Source: MED-G105 sp050331095
GTDB lineage: Bacteria > Pseudomonadota > Alphaproteobacteria > Caulobacterales > Parvularculaceae
NCBI GenBank assembly: GCA_050331095.1
Contig: JBHJHE010000007.1
Location: 16,685-80,684 of the forward strand
Length of the DNA stretch: 64,000 bases
Direction of reading: 5' to 3'
The first letter of the stretch is position 1. Each line of letters starts with the position of its first letter. The notes under the pieces are model-generated. The model made no database searches. It worked only from the letters and a program-made list of their open reading frames with translations, and was not told the DNA's origin. Shown one piece after another: positions 16,611 to 24,250 of the stretch. A program made the position numbers and the translations under genes.

Positions 16611-16726
16611 GCCTTTCGAGGTTGGGCGGCGCCCCTGCCCCTCTCTCCCCCGGCGCCGCCCGACAGGAGCCGGCGGCGCGCCGTCGGCTCCGCCTTTCTT
16701 CAGCTTCCATAAAGAGACGACCCGCC

Positions 16727-17620
16727 ATGCCGTCGAGCCTCGCCTCGCCCCACTTTTTTCTCTTCGTCGTCATCGCCGTCGCGGTCGAGTTCGCGTGGCG
16801 CAGATGCGTTCAGCGACGGCGCTATGACGCCGGCGAGGCGGCCGCCTCGTTCGGCGTCGCGATCGGTCAGAACCTCGTGAAATCGCACAACGCGTTGGTC
16901 ACTGTCACGACCTACATGGCCGTTCACGCCGCGGCGCCCGCCCGCCTTCCGATGGACGATCCGTTCGTCTGGGTCGCAGGCTTTTTCGCCGTTGAGTTCG
17001 CGTATTACTGGATGCACCGCTGGAGCCACACGATCCGGTGGATGTGGGCGAGCCACTCGGTCCACCATTCAAGCGAAACGTTCGCGTTGCCGGCGGCGGT
17101 CCGCCTCGGGTGGACCGGCCTGATCTCGGGCGCTTGGCTTGTCTTCCTGCCGCTCGTTCTCGTCGGCTTTCACCCCTTCATGGTGATCGCGCTTCTGGCG
17201 GCGAACCTGAAGTACCAGTTTCTTCTCCATACGGAGGCGGTCGGCCGTCTCGGCCCGCTGGAGCTCGTCTTCAACACGCCGGCGCACCACCGCGTCCACC
17301 ATGCATCCAACCCGGACTATCTCGACAAGAATTTCGGCGGCGTCTTGATCGTCTTCGACCGCTTGTTCGGCACCTTCGCCGAAGAGCGCCCCGACGCGCC
17401 CCTGCGCTACGGGCTGACGCGGCCGTTGCGCTCCAACAACCCCTTCGTCATCGCTTTCAGCGAGTGGGGCGCGATGGTCGCGAACCTCCGCGCCGCGCGC
17501 AGCCTCGGCGACGTCCTCTCCGCCACGCTCGGTCGGCCGAACGACGCCGTCACGCCGGCGACGGCCCGAACGTCGCTTCGGCTTTGTCCGGCAGCGGAAA
17601 GAACGTCGCGAACCGCCTGA
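16727..17620 (+). CDS. Sterol desaturase / fatty acid hydroxylase family membrane protein
   Basis: 297 residues. The family's diiron histidine motifs are all present: YYWMHRWSH (HxxxH), WASHSVHHSSE (HxxHH) and TPAHHRVHHASN (HHxxHH). Four hydrophobic segments surround them (about 5-22, 75-95, 135-165). An AAAGAG site precedes the ATG. The substrate is unknown; members hydroxylate or desaturate sterols, fatty acids or carotenoids, and a carotenoid role is conceivable because a crt locus lies elsewhere in the window, but nothing here shows it. The 3' end overlaps the convergent HxlR gene by 71 bp. Confidence 0.9.
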   Translation: MPSSLASPHFFLFVVIAVAVEFAWRRCVQRRRYDAGEAAASFGVAIGQNLVKSHNALVTVTTYMAVHAAAPARLPMDDPFVWVAGFFAVEFAYYWMHRWSHTIRWMWASHSVHHSSETFALPAAVRLGWTGLISGAWLVFLPLVLVGFHPFMVIALLAANLKYQFLLHTEAVGRLGPLELVFNTPAHHRVHHASNPDYLDKNFGGVLIVFDRLFGTFAEERPDAPLRYGLTRPLRSNNPFVIAFSEWGAMVANLRAARSLGDVLSATLGRPNDAVTPATARTSLRLCPAAERTSRTA

Positions 17621-18230
17621 GCGCGTCCTCGTCGCCGCGGATCGCAAGTCCTGCGGCCCTGGCGTCCTCGAGCGGCAACCCGCCATAGACGATCCCGGCG
17701 AGGAGGTTTGGATCGCCCTCGACCACGACGTCCGGCGCCGCGATTTCGCCAAGCTCGACCGTCAGGCCGCTGTCGGCGACCTCCGCGCGGCAGGGCGTCT
17801 CGCCGAGGACGAGGGACAAAGACATGCGGGCGTCGCCCGCCCGCTCTTCCGAAAACATCGTCCGTAAAGAGAGCATGACCGACGCCGCGCTCATCGGCTT
17901 TCCGGGCGCGAGCCCCGGCGAGCGGGCCGCCCATCGGCCGATGTCCTTGATCAGCGGCTCGAGGTCGGCGCCCCAGGCCGTGAGTTCGTAGACTTGCGAG
18001 CCGGCCGGCGGCGGCAGCTTCCGGCGGACGAGAATGTGGCCGGCTTCGAGTTCGGCGAGGCGCGTCGTCAGAATGTTGGTGCTGATCCCGGGGAGCGCGC
18101 CCTTCAGATCGCTGAACCGTTTCGGCCCGGGCACGAGCTCGCGCACGATCAGGAGCGCCCAGCGCTCGCCGATGAGATCGAGAGCGTGGGCGGTGGCGCA
18201 CCCGTCGTCATATGGCTTTTTTCGAGGCAT
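17550..18230 (-). CDS. HxlR family transcriptional regulator with C-terminal SCP2-like domain
   Basis: 226 residues from the ATG at 18230. The HxlR winged helix occupies residues about 1-100: CATAHALDLIGERWALLIVREL, then FSDLKGALPGISTNILTTRLAELE and YELTAWGADLEPLI. The remaining about 120 residues resemble the sterol-carrier-like domain often fused to this family. It is divergent from a VOC-DUF1428 gene run, and the inverted repeat TAACTT...AAGTTA between them is a candidate operator. Confidence 0.9.
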   Translation of the reverse strand: MPRKKPYDDGCATAHALDLIGERWALLIVRELVPGPKRFSDLKGALPGISTNILTTRLAELEAGHILVRRKLPPPAGSQVYELTAWGADLEPLIKDIGRWAARSPGLAPGKPMSAASVMLSLRTMFSEERAGDARMSLSLVLGETPCRAEVADSGLTVELGEIAAPDVVVEGDPNLLAGIVYGGLPLEDARAAGLAIRGDEDALRRFATFFPLPDKAEATFGPSPA

Positions 18231-18240
18231 CGACGAAAAA

Positions 18241-18282
18241 TAACTTGCTTCGCTGAATTTTCCAGTTGCTTTTTTGAAGTTA
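18241..18282. promoter_or_regulatory. AT-rich divergent promoter with TAACTT/AAGTTA dyad
   Basis: TAACTT at 18241-18246 and AAGTTA at 18277-18282 form an inverted repeat within a strikingly AT-rich segment between HxlR and the VOC gene. The arms agree with ACTT/AAGT half-sites known for HxlR proteins. Core promoter elements are not clear enough to name. Confidence 0.45.
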
Positions 18283-18354
18283 GTGCGACACGCTGTCATC
18301 TCCGCCCCGAAAACGGCGGCCCGAAAACGGCCGCCCAAGACAGCGAGTGGACCA

Positions 18355-18777
18355 GTGATCGAAAAAATCTTCGTCAATCTGCCGGTCGCCGATCTTGAGC
18401 GCGCCAAGCGCTTCTATGCGGCGATCGGCTTCACGATAAACGAGCAGTTTACGGATGAAGCGGCCGCGGCGGTGAGCGTCAACGACGCCATCAACGTGAT
18501 GCTCTTGACCCACGCGAAGTTCGCCGAGTTTTCGCCGCTGCCGATCGCCGACGCGGGCGCTGCGACGGCGGTCCTCAACTGCCTTTCAGTCGCCAGTCGC
18601 GAGGCGGTCGACGCCATCATTGCGAAAGCCGGGGCCGCTGGCGGCAAGACCGGCTGGCGCGCGCCTCAAGACCACGGGTTCATGTACGGCGAAGGCTTTC
18701 AAGACCCGGACGGCCACGTGTGGGAAATCATGTGGATCGACGAGGCGGCCATGGCCGGCGACGGCGTCGCCGCCTGA
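18355..18777 (+). CDS. VOC family protein (glyoxalase-like)
   Basis: 140 residues from a GTG at 18355, where the conserved sequence (IEKIFVNLPVADLERAKRFY) begins; an ATG at 18274 lies inside the promoter dyad and is unlikely. The end QDPDGHVWEIMWIDEAAM is the usual closing strand of this group (lactoylglutathione-lyase-like). It is first in a row of small enzymes opposite HxlR, which probably controls it. Substrate unknown. Confidence 0.85.
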   Translation: MIEKIFVNLPVADLERAKRFYAAIGFTINEQFTDEAAAAVSVNDAINVMLLTHAKFAEFSPLPIADAGAATAVLNCLSVASREAVDAIIAKAGAAGGKTGWRAPQDHGFMYGEGFQDPDGHVWEIMWIDEAAMAGDGVAA

Positions 18778-18812
18778 CGTACGCAAACGAAACGCAAAAC
18801 AGGAGAGAACGG

Positions 18813-19166
18813 ATGACCTATGTCGACGGCTTCGTGGCGCCGGTGCCCACGGCCAACAAAGACGCCTACCTGAAACACGCTGAGCTCGCCGCCAGCGTCT
18901 TTAAAGAGCACGGCGCCGTCAGCGTCGTCGAGAGCTGGGGCGACGACGTGCCGAAGGGTGAGGTCACCGACTTTCACCGCGCCGTCGCGGCGAAGGACGA
19001 CGAGGCGGTCGTTTTCTCCTGGGTGACGTGGCCGGACAAAGCCGCGCGCGACGCCGGCTGGAAGAAAGTCATGGACGACCCGCGCATGAGCCCGGAGCAG
19101 AACCCCATGCCCCTTGACGGCAAACGCCTCATCTATGGCGGCTTCGAACGGATCCTCGAACGGTGA
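18813..19166 (+). CDS. DUF1428 family protein
   Basis: 117 residues from an ATG with AGGAGAG about 9 bases upstream. MTYVDGFVAPVPTANKDAYL and VFSWVTWPDKAARDAGWKKV, with DPRM and the end LIYGGFERIL, are characteristic of DUF1428 (ferredoxin-like, ABM-related fold). Function unknown. It lies in a run with VOC proteins and overlaps the next gene by 4 bp. Confidence 0.9.
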   Translation: MTYVDGFVAPVPTANKDAYLKHAELAASVFKEHGAVSVVESWGDDVPKGEVTDFHRAVAAKDDEAVVFSWVTWPDKAARDAGWKKVMDDPRMSPEQNPMPLDGKRLIYGGFERILER

Positions 19167-19465
19167 GCGACGACGGCAAAATCGACATCGAGAACGTCAA
19201 CACGCCGGGGCGGACGGAGCGGCTGCGCCGCGACAAGTACGAGGCGATGCGCGGGGCCCTGCTTCCCGTGCTCCCGGCCGAGGCGCCGGGGATCAGCGTC
19301 GCCGACGCGAAGAGGGCGTTGGCGCCGGCTCTGCCGGAGGATCTTTTTCCGGGCGGCGCGACCCTCGGCTGGTGGCAAAAGACCGTCCAACTCGACCTCG
19401 AAGCGAAGGGCCTCGTCGCACGCAGCCCTACGAAGCCCATGCGCATCTACCGTACAAAGAATTAG
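19163..19465 (+). CDS. Small conserved-type protein of unknown function
   Basis: 100 residues from a GTG overlapping the DUF1428 stop (GTGA). IENVNTPGRTERLRRDKYEAM and GGATLGWWQKTVQLDLEAKG suggest a winged-helix-like protein of the kind often found next to DUF1428 and VOC genes. The final RSPTKPMRIYRTKN fits a wing strand. No name is certain; DNA binding is only a suggestion. Confidence 0.75.
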   Translation: MSDDGKIDIENVNTPGRTERLRRDKYEAMRGALLPVLPAEAPGISVADAKRALAPALPEDLFPGGATLGWWQKTVQLDLEAKGLVARSPTKPMRIYRTKN

Positions 19466-19507
19466 TATATATTCGTTCGTAAACGACCGAAAACGAAGGA
19501 GAGCCGA

Positions 19508-19978
19508 ATGGAGTTCAAGTCGAAAGTCCGCACTTGCCTCTGGTTCGAGACGGGCGGCCGCGACGCCGCCGACTTCTACGTCTCGCTCTTGCCGGACAGC
19601 GAGATCGAAAACGTCCTTGAGCATGGCCGGCCGGACGACCCCATGATCGTCGAGTTCACGCTCGCCGGCGCGCCGATGATGATCCTCACCGCCGGCCCGC
19701 ACTACAAGCTGACGCCGGCGGCGTCGATCAGCGTCCTCACCGAGGATCAGGCGGAGACGGATCGCCTCTGGGAGGCGCTTCTAGCGAACGGCGGGGAGGA
19801 GATGCAGTGCGGTTGGCTCACGGACCGTTTCGGCGTTTCCTGGCAGATCGTGCCGAAGGCCCTGCCGCGCCTTATGGGCCAGCCCGACCGCGAGGCCGGC
19901 GCGCGCGTCCAGGCGGCGATGATGCGCATGCGCAAGATCGACATAGCCGAACTTGAAAGCGCCGCGCGCGCGGCGTAA
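19508..19978 (+). CDS. PhnB-like VOC protein (3-demethylubiquinone methyltransferase-like domain)
   Basis: 156 residues, AAGGAG directly upstream. VRTCLWFETGGRDAADFYVSL opens the domain; FTLAGAPMMILTAGP and GGEEMQCGWLTDRFGVSWQI are the family's usual second-half motifs (GxxxxCGWxxDxxGxxWQ). Despite the domain name these proteins are VOC-fold and mostly of unknown function. The upstream 40 bp are AT-rich (TATATATT), so it may have its own promoter. Confidence 0.9.
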   Translation: MEFKSKVRTCLWFETGGRDAADFYVSLLPDSEIENVLEHGRPDDPMIVEFTLAGAPMMILTAGPHYKLTPAASISVLTEDQAETDRLWEALLANGGEEMQCGWLTDRFGVSWQIVPKALPRLMGQPDREAGARVQAAMMRMRKIDIAELESAARAA

Positions 19979-19995
19979 CGGCGGAGGCGCTCTAA

Positions 19996-20340
19996 GTGGT
20001 CGTGCTCCTCATCAATCCGTTTACGGTCAGGGACGGGGCCGAAGCCCGGTTTCTGGAGCTCTGGGACGAGACGAGCCGCCTCTTCGAGGCCTCGCCCGGT
20101 TTCGTCTCCGCGCGCCTCGGCCGGGCGGCGGCGGCTCAGGCGCCTGGCCAATCGGCGCCGTTCACCCACGTCAACGTCGCGGAATGGGCGAGCGCGGACC
20201 ATTACGCCGACGCCCTTCGAAACGACGCATTGCGCAAGTTCGGGCCGCTCTATCGGGAGGTGAGCGCGTTCGACCCGGCGCTCTACGAAATCGTCCGCGA
20301 CGTCGGAGCCTTGTCCGATCGATCCGGCCGAAAGAGCTAA
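19996..20340 (+). CDS. Antibiotic biosynthesis monooxygenase (ABM)-fold protein
   Basis: 114 residues from a GTG start 17 bp after the PhnB-like gene. VVLLINPFTVRDGAEARFLEL, SPGFVSARLGR and a THVNVAEWASADHYADAL segment match the dimeric ferredoxin-like ABM family. The His/Trp/Asn pattern seen in true monooxygenases is only partly visible, so the catalytic role is uncertain. The stop overlaps the convergent TetR gene by 4 bp. Confidence 0.8.
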   Translation: MVVLLINPFTVRDGAEARFLELWDETSRLFEASPGFVSARLGRAAAAQAPGQSAPFTHVNVAEWASADHYADALRNDALRKFGPLYREVSAFDPALYEIVRDVGALSDRSGRKS

Positions 20341-20993
20341 GCGCCGTAGCGCTTCAGGATCGTCTCGACGGCGCTCGCGACGGCTTTTTCGACGTCGGCG
20401 TCACTCACCTCCATATCGACGTTGAGGAGGCGCGGCCAGAAGATCTGGTCATTGATCATGCCGAGGAATTCGCGCTCGGCGGTGGCGATCTGGTCCGGTT
20501 CGATGGCGAGGGCGCCGGCCGCGATCTCCGCCTCGAGATAAACCCGAAGGCGCGCGAGGTAAGGCGCTTTGCCGCGCTCGTAGAGTTCCCGGCCAAGCTC
20601 GGGGAAACGCGGGGCCTCGGCGATCACGACACGGAATAGCGGAACGGTGCTCGGCGCGCGCAAAAGCCGGGCGTAATCCGCCCCGATCCAGGCGAGGCAC
20701 CGCCGCGGGTCGCCCGGCGCGGGCCCGACCGGCTCCCGTTTCGGCGCCGGTTTCGGCTCCAGGGTCGGCTCATTGTCCCAGACGCGCGCCATGATGGCGC
20801 CGAAGAGCGCCGCCTTCGTCGGGAAGTGCTTGAAGAGCGTGCCCGTCGAAACGTCGGCGCCCTTCGCGATCTGTTCCAGCGTCGTGCGGTCATAGCCGTC
20901 CTTAAGGAACGCGCGCGTCGCCGCGTCGAGGATGTCGGCGCGTTTCTCCGCCGCGATCCGCGCCTGCCAGGTGGGGGATTTTCGCTCGGTCAT
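20337..20993 (-). CDS. TetR family transcriptional regulator
   Basis: 218 residues. The N-terminal HTH is canonical: RADILDAATRAFLKDGYDRT, LEQIAKGADVSTGTLFKHF and PTKAALFGAIM. The C-terminal ligand domain is unclassified. It is divergent from a secreted beta-propeller gene; a perfect 16-bp palindrome lies between them and is its most likely operator. Confidence 0.92.
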   Translation of the reverse strand: MTERKSPTWQARIAAEKRADILDAATRAFLKDGYDRTTLEQIAKGADVSTGTLFKHFPTKAALFGAIMARVWDNEPTLEPKPAPKREPVGPAPGDPRRCLAWIGADYARLLRAPSTVPLFRVVIAEAPRFPELGRELYERGKAPYLARLRVYLEAEIAAGALAIEPDQIATAEREFLGMINDQIFWPRLLNVDMEVSDADVEKAVASAVETILKRYGA

Positions 20994-21068
20994 CGCCGCG
21001 AAGCTAAGTTGAGTTGCTCGCCTTGACTAGCGGCGTCCGCGGCGAATATGAGTGCACGGACTTGGCGT

Positions 21069-21084
21069 CAAGTTGATCAACTTG
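21069..21084. promoter_or_regulatory. Perfect 16-bp palindrome, candidate TetR operator
   Basis: CAAGTTGATCAACTTG is a perfect dyad 76 bp upstream of the TetR start and 40 bp upstream of the beta-propeller gene start. A separate AAGTTGA half site occurs at 21006-21012, next to the TetR gene. Confidence 0.65.
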
Positions 21085-21123
21085 GTTTGCGCGAAAATCA
21101 GCGCGTCTTCGAAGGAGGCCCCG

Positions 21124-22524
21124 ATGATCCGATTTCCAAGACCGGTCGCGCTTGCCGGCGCGTTCTGCGCCCTGGCGGCGGCGAGCCTCGCCCAGACGGC
21201 CGACGCCCAGACGGCATACGCCCAGACGGCGGGCGCCCAGACGGCGGGCCCTCGCGACCGCCACGGAGCGATGGACTTCAAGGGCCGCTATCTCGTGTCC
21301 GTTCAGGATGCGGACATGTTGGCGTCGGCTTATGTCGACGGGGTCCTCGGCCCGCGGGAGGGCAGGGACACGCTCGCGGTCGTCCCGCTAGACGGCGATC
21401 CGCGGGACTGGAAAGCGGCGGAGATCTTCGCGTCGAACTCGGTCGCGGGGCCGCCTGCGTCCGTCGACGTGGCGCGCGACGGGCGGTTCGCCTACGTCGT
21501 TGAAACCTTCACGCCGCGACCCGACGACGACGGTCCGCATACGTTCGCGGATCTGACCCCGGGCGGCAAGCTGACGATCGTCGACCTTGGAAAGCCCGCA
21601 GAGCCGAGGACGATCGACGTGATCGAGATCCCGGCGCGGCCGCTTGCGGTGCGCGCCGATCCGAAAGGCGAGTTTCTCGCGGTCACCTATTCGATCGAGG
21701 GCGGCGCCGGCGCGCGGACGCCGCTTCAGCTCTTCCGCATCCGTCGGAACGGGACGCTAAGCGATCCCGTGGCGCCGGAGATCGCGGGTTACCCCCTCGG
21801 CGAAGACAACATCCTCGATCTCGACTGGCATCCGACCGAGCGGATACTCGTCATGATCGATCAGTTTCAGAACAAAATGCGCTTCGCGCGCGTAACGCGC
21901 GACCTCGCCGTGGAGCCGTTCGGCAACGTCGTCGACATCGAGCGCGCGCCGTACCGCGTTTTCTTCACCCCCGACGGCAGGCACGCCGTGACGAACGCTC
22001 TCTATTGGGGGCCGGACATCGCGGGCCGATGGAGCGAGGCGCCGCGCGGTTCGGTCCTCGCCGTCCGGATGAACGCCGAAGTTCGTCGGGATGGGACGGC
22101 GCGCCACGCCTTCGTCGATCGCGTCACGACCGGCGTGTCGCCGGAGGGGCTCGCCGTTTCGCCGGACGGAAAGTGGGTCGCGACGACCAATCTCGAACGC
22201 AGCTACCTGCGCTATGACGATGAGCGGATCACCTGGTGGAGTTCGCTGACGCTTGCGCGGCTCGATCAGGCCACGGGCCAACTGGCGGAAGTCGGAACCT
22301 TCAGTTTCGACGGCGTTCTGCCGGAGGCGGCGGTTTTCGACAATTCCGGCCGCTACCTCGCCGTCGCCGTGTACGATCATTTCGACGATCGTCGCGAGGG
22401 GTCGAGCATCGATTTTTGGCGCATCCAGGCCGATCCCCTGAACACGGAGAACGTTCAGCTCGTGAGAACGGAGCATTCCGTGCCCGTTGCTCGCGGCGCC
22501 CATTCCATGACGATCGCGCGCTGA
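21124..22524 (+). CDS. Secreted beta-propeller (lactonase-like) protein
   Basis: 466 residues from the ATG at 21124 (GGAGG 6-10 bases upstream). A signal peptide ends in SLAQTADAQ, followed by an AQTA tandem repeat. The mature protein shows repeated blades of the seven-bladed lactonase/YVTN type: ASVDVARDGRFAYVVETF, RPLAVRADPKGEFLAVTY, EGLAVSPDGKWVATTNLE, AAVFDNSGRYLAVAVYDHF. A periplasmic binding or lactonase role is inferred. It is divergent from TetR with the 16-bp palindrome between. Confidence 0.82.
   Translation: MIRFPRPVALAGAFCALAAASLAQTADAQTAYAQTAGAQTAGPRDRHGAMDFKGRYLVSVQDADMLASAYVDGVLGPREGRDTLAVVPLDGDPRDWKAAEIFASNSVAGPPASVDVARDGRFAYVVETFTPRPDDDGPHTFADLTPGGKLTIVDLGKPAEPRTIDVIEIPARPLAVRADPKGEFLAVTYSIEGGAGARTPLQLFRIRRNGTLSDPVAPEIAGYPLGEDNILDLDWHPTERILVMIDQFQNKMRFARVTRDLAVEPFGNVVDIERAPYRVFFTPDGRHAVTNALYWGPDIAGRWSEAPRGSVLAVRMNAEVRRDGTARHAFVDRVTTGVSPEGLAVSPDGKWVATTNLERSYLRYDDERITWWSSLTLARLDQATGQLAEVGTFSFDGVLPEAAVFDNSGRYLAVAVYDHFDDRREGSSIDFWRIQADPLNTENVQLVRTEHSVPVARGAHSMTIAR
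21190..21249 (+). repeat. Four 15-bp tandem repeats encoding AQTAx
   Basis: GCCCAGACGGCnnnC-like units repeat four times at 21190, 21205, 21220 and 21235, encoding AQTAD-AQTAY-AQTAG-AQTAG just after the signal peptide. The copies are nearly identical, suggesting recent slippage expansion. Confidence 0.85.
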
Positions 22525-22552
22525 CCGACGGACGGGCGTCGCCCACAAGAAA

Positions 22553-22584
22553 AAGCGCGCAAGCCGTTGGCGGCTTGCGCGCTT
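22553..22584. terminator. Strong bidirectional hairpin
   Basis: A perfect 14-bp stem (AAGCGCGCAAGCCG) with loop TTGG lies between the convergent beta-propeller and OprM genes; outer bases (AAGAA / TTCTT) extend the stem. There is no long T run, so it may act as a terminator or an mRNA end stabiliser. Confidence 0.75.
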
Positions 22585-22680
22585 CTTGGGCGAAAGTCGC
22601 GGGCGCGCGCAAGGGGGGTGAGGGGGAGAGAAACCGACCCGACGCGCGCGCCCGCTTTCAAGCGTCTGCGAATTCGCCGA

Positions 22681-24156
22681 TCACAGCGCTTGTTCCGTCT
22701 CCGCATCGCCGCGGACGGACGAAAGCGGATCGTCGTCGCGTTCGGGCGCCCAGCCGGCGCCGAGCGCGCGGTGCACGTCGGCGAAGTTCCGGGTGACGGC
22801 CGTGCGGCTTTCGGCGAGAGCGGCCTCTGCGGCGAGCTGGCGGGCCTCTGCGTCCAGGACGTCGATGAAGTCGTCGACGCCGTCGTCATAGCGCAGGCGC
22901 GCAAGCTCGGCCGCTTCGGCCGCCTTGGCCGCTGCGTCCACCAGCGCGTCGAAGCGGACTTTCTCCCGGCCATAGGCGGCGAGCGCGGTCTGCGTCTCTT
23001 CGATGGCGAGAAGCACGGACTGTTCGTAGGCGGCGAAGGCGGCTTCGGCTTCCGCGCCCGCGGCCTTCACCTGGGCCCGGATGCGCGGGACGTCGATGCC
23101 GGCCCATGAGAGCGACGGGCCGACGCCGTAGCCGAGGGCCCCTTCGTCGCCGACGCCGGCGAGCGATTGCGCCGAGGCCGACACCGCGCCCACGAGGGAG
23201 ATGCGCGGATAGTACTCGGCTTTGGCGCCGCCGATGCGCGCCGTGGCGGCGGCGAGGGCGCGCTCGGCGACGCGCACGTCCGGCCGGCGGTCGATCAGGG
23301 CGCCGGGATCGGCGATCGCGAGAACGTCCGGCGGCGCGGGCAGGGTCGCCTCGTCATCGGCGAGGCGACGTTCGACCGTCGCGACGTCGGACCCTGTGAG
23401 CGTCGCGAGGCGGTTCGCCGCCGCGTTCTTCGCGGCCTGCAGCGGCGGGATCGCGGCTTCGGTCGATTTCGCCTGGGAGGCGGCGCGGGCGACGTCGAGC
23501 TGCGAGCCGAGGCCTTCGGCCAGCCGGGTCTCGGTCAGCTCGAGGGTCTGGCGTTGCACCTTAAGGTTTTGCCGGGCGACGGCGAGCTGAACGTCGGCCC
23601 CGCGATAATCGGTGTAAGCGCGCACGGTCTCCGCCGCGACGAGAACCTGCGCGTCGCGGCGCAGCGCCTCGGCGCCGCCGGCCTCGGCGTACGCGGCCTC
23701 GCCGCCGCGGCGGACGCGGCCGAAAAAGTCGAGCTCCCAGGAGGCGCTCGCGCCGACGTCGAAGAAGTCCGTATCGGGAAAGACCTGGTCGTCGATCCCG
23801 AAGCCGGCCCCGGCGATGCGCCGGCGCTGATAGTCGGCGCCGAGCGCGCCCTCGGGCCGCAGGTTCACCCGTTCAAGGCGCAGGAGCGCGCGGGCCGCCT
23901 CGACGTTGGCGGCGGCCTGGCGGATGTCGCGGTTCTCCGCGAAGGCCGCGGCGACAAGGCCGTCGAGCGTTTCGTCGCCGAGGCTCGTCCACCACCGCTG
24001 CGCGGGTTCGGCGGCTTCGGCCGTTGCGGCCGCGTCGGTCTCGTAGGCGTCGGCGACGAAGCCGGGGGCGGAGGGCGCGTCGTAGTCGGGGCCGGTGGCG
24101 CAGGCGGCGATCGTCAGGGCGGAGGCGGAAGCGATGAGGGTTTTGAAGAAGGGCAT
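22681..24156 (-). CDS. OprM/NodT-type outer-membrane efflux lipoprotein
   Basis: 491 residues from the ATG at 24156. Signal with lipobox TIAAC, then ATGPDYDAP, the classic NodT/OprM beginning. Two OEP repeats follow (RQAAANVEAARALLRLERVN..., and GYGVGPSLSWAGIDVPRIRA onward). It is the third gene of a leftward operon after adaptor and RND pump, giving a complete tripartite exporter. Confidence 0.93.
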   Translation of the reverse strand: MPFFKTLIASASALTIAACATGPDYDAPSAPGFVADAYETDAAATAEAAEPAQRWWTSLGDETLDGLVAAAFAENRDIRQAAANVEAARALLRLERVNLRPEGALGADYQRRRIAGAGFGIDDQVFPDTDFFDVGASASWELDFFGRVRRGGEAAYAEAGGAEALRRDAQVLVAAETVRAYTDYRGADVQLAVARQNLKVQRQTLELTETRLAEGLGSQLDVARAASQAKSTEAAIPPLQAAKNAAANRLATLTGSDVATVERRLADDEATLPAPPDVLAIADPGALIDRRPDVRVAERALAAATARIGGAKAEYYPRISLVGAVSASAQSLAGVGDEGALGYGVGPSLSWAGIDVPRIRAQVKAAGAEAEAAFAAYEQSVLLAIEETQTALAAYGREKVRFDALVDAAAKAAEAAELARLRYDDGVDDFIDVLDAEARQLAAEAALAESRTAVTRNFADVHRALGAGWAPERDDDPLSSVRGDAETEQAL

Positions 24157-24250
24157 TTGGGTCTCTCCAGTCGTTTGACGTTGGCGAATTTCGAAGTCGG
24201 GGGCGGCGACGCTTCCGGGGCGCGAGGCCCTCGGAAGCGTCGCCGTTCGA

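Noticed and set aside
21190..21249. CRISPR array
   Set aside because: The units are contiguous 15-bp coding repeats without spacers.
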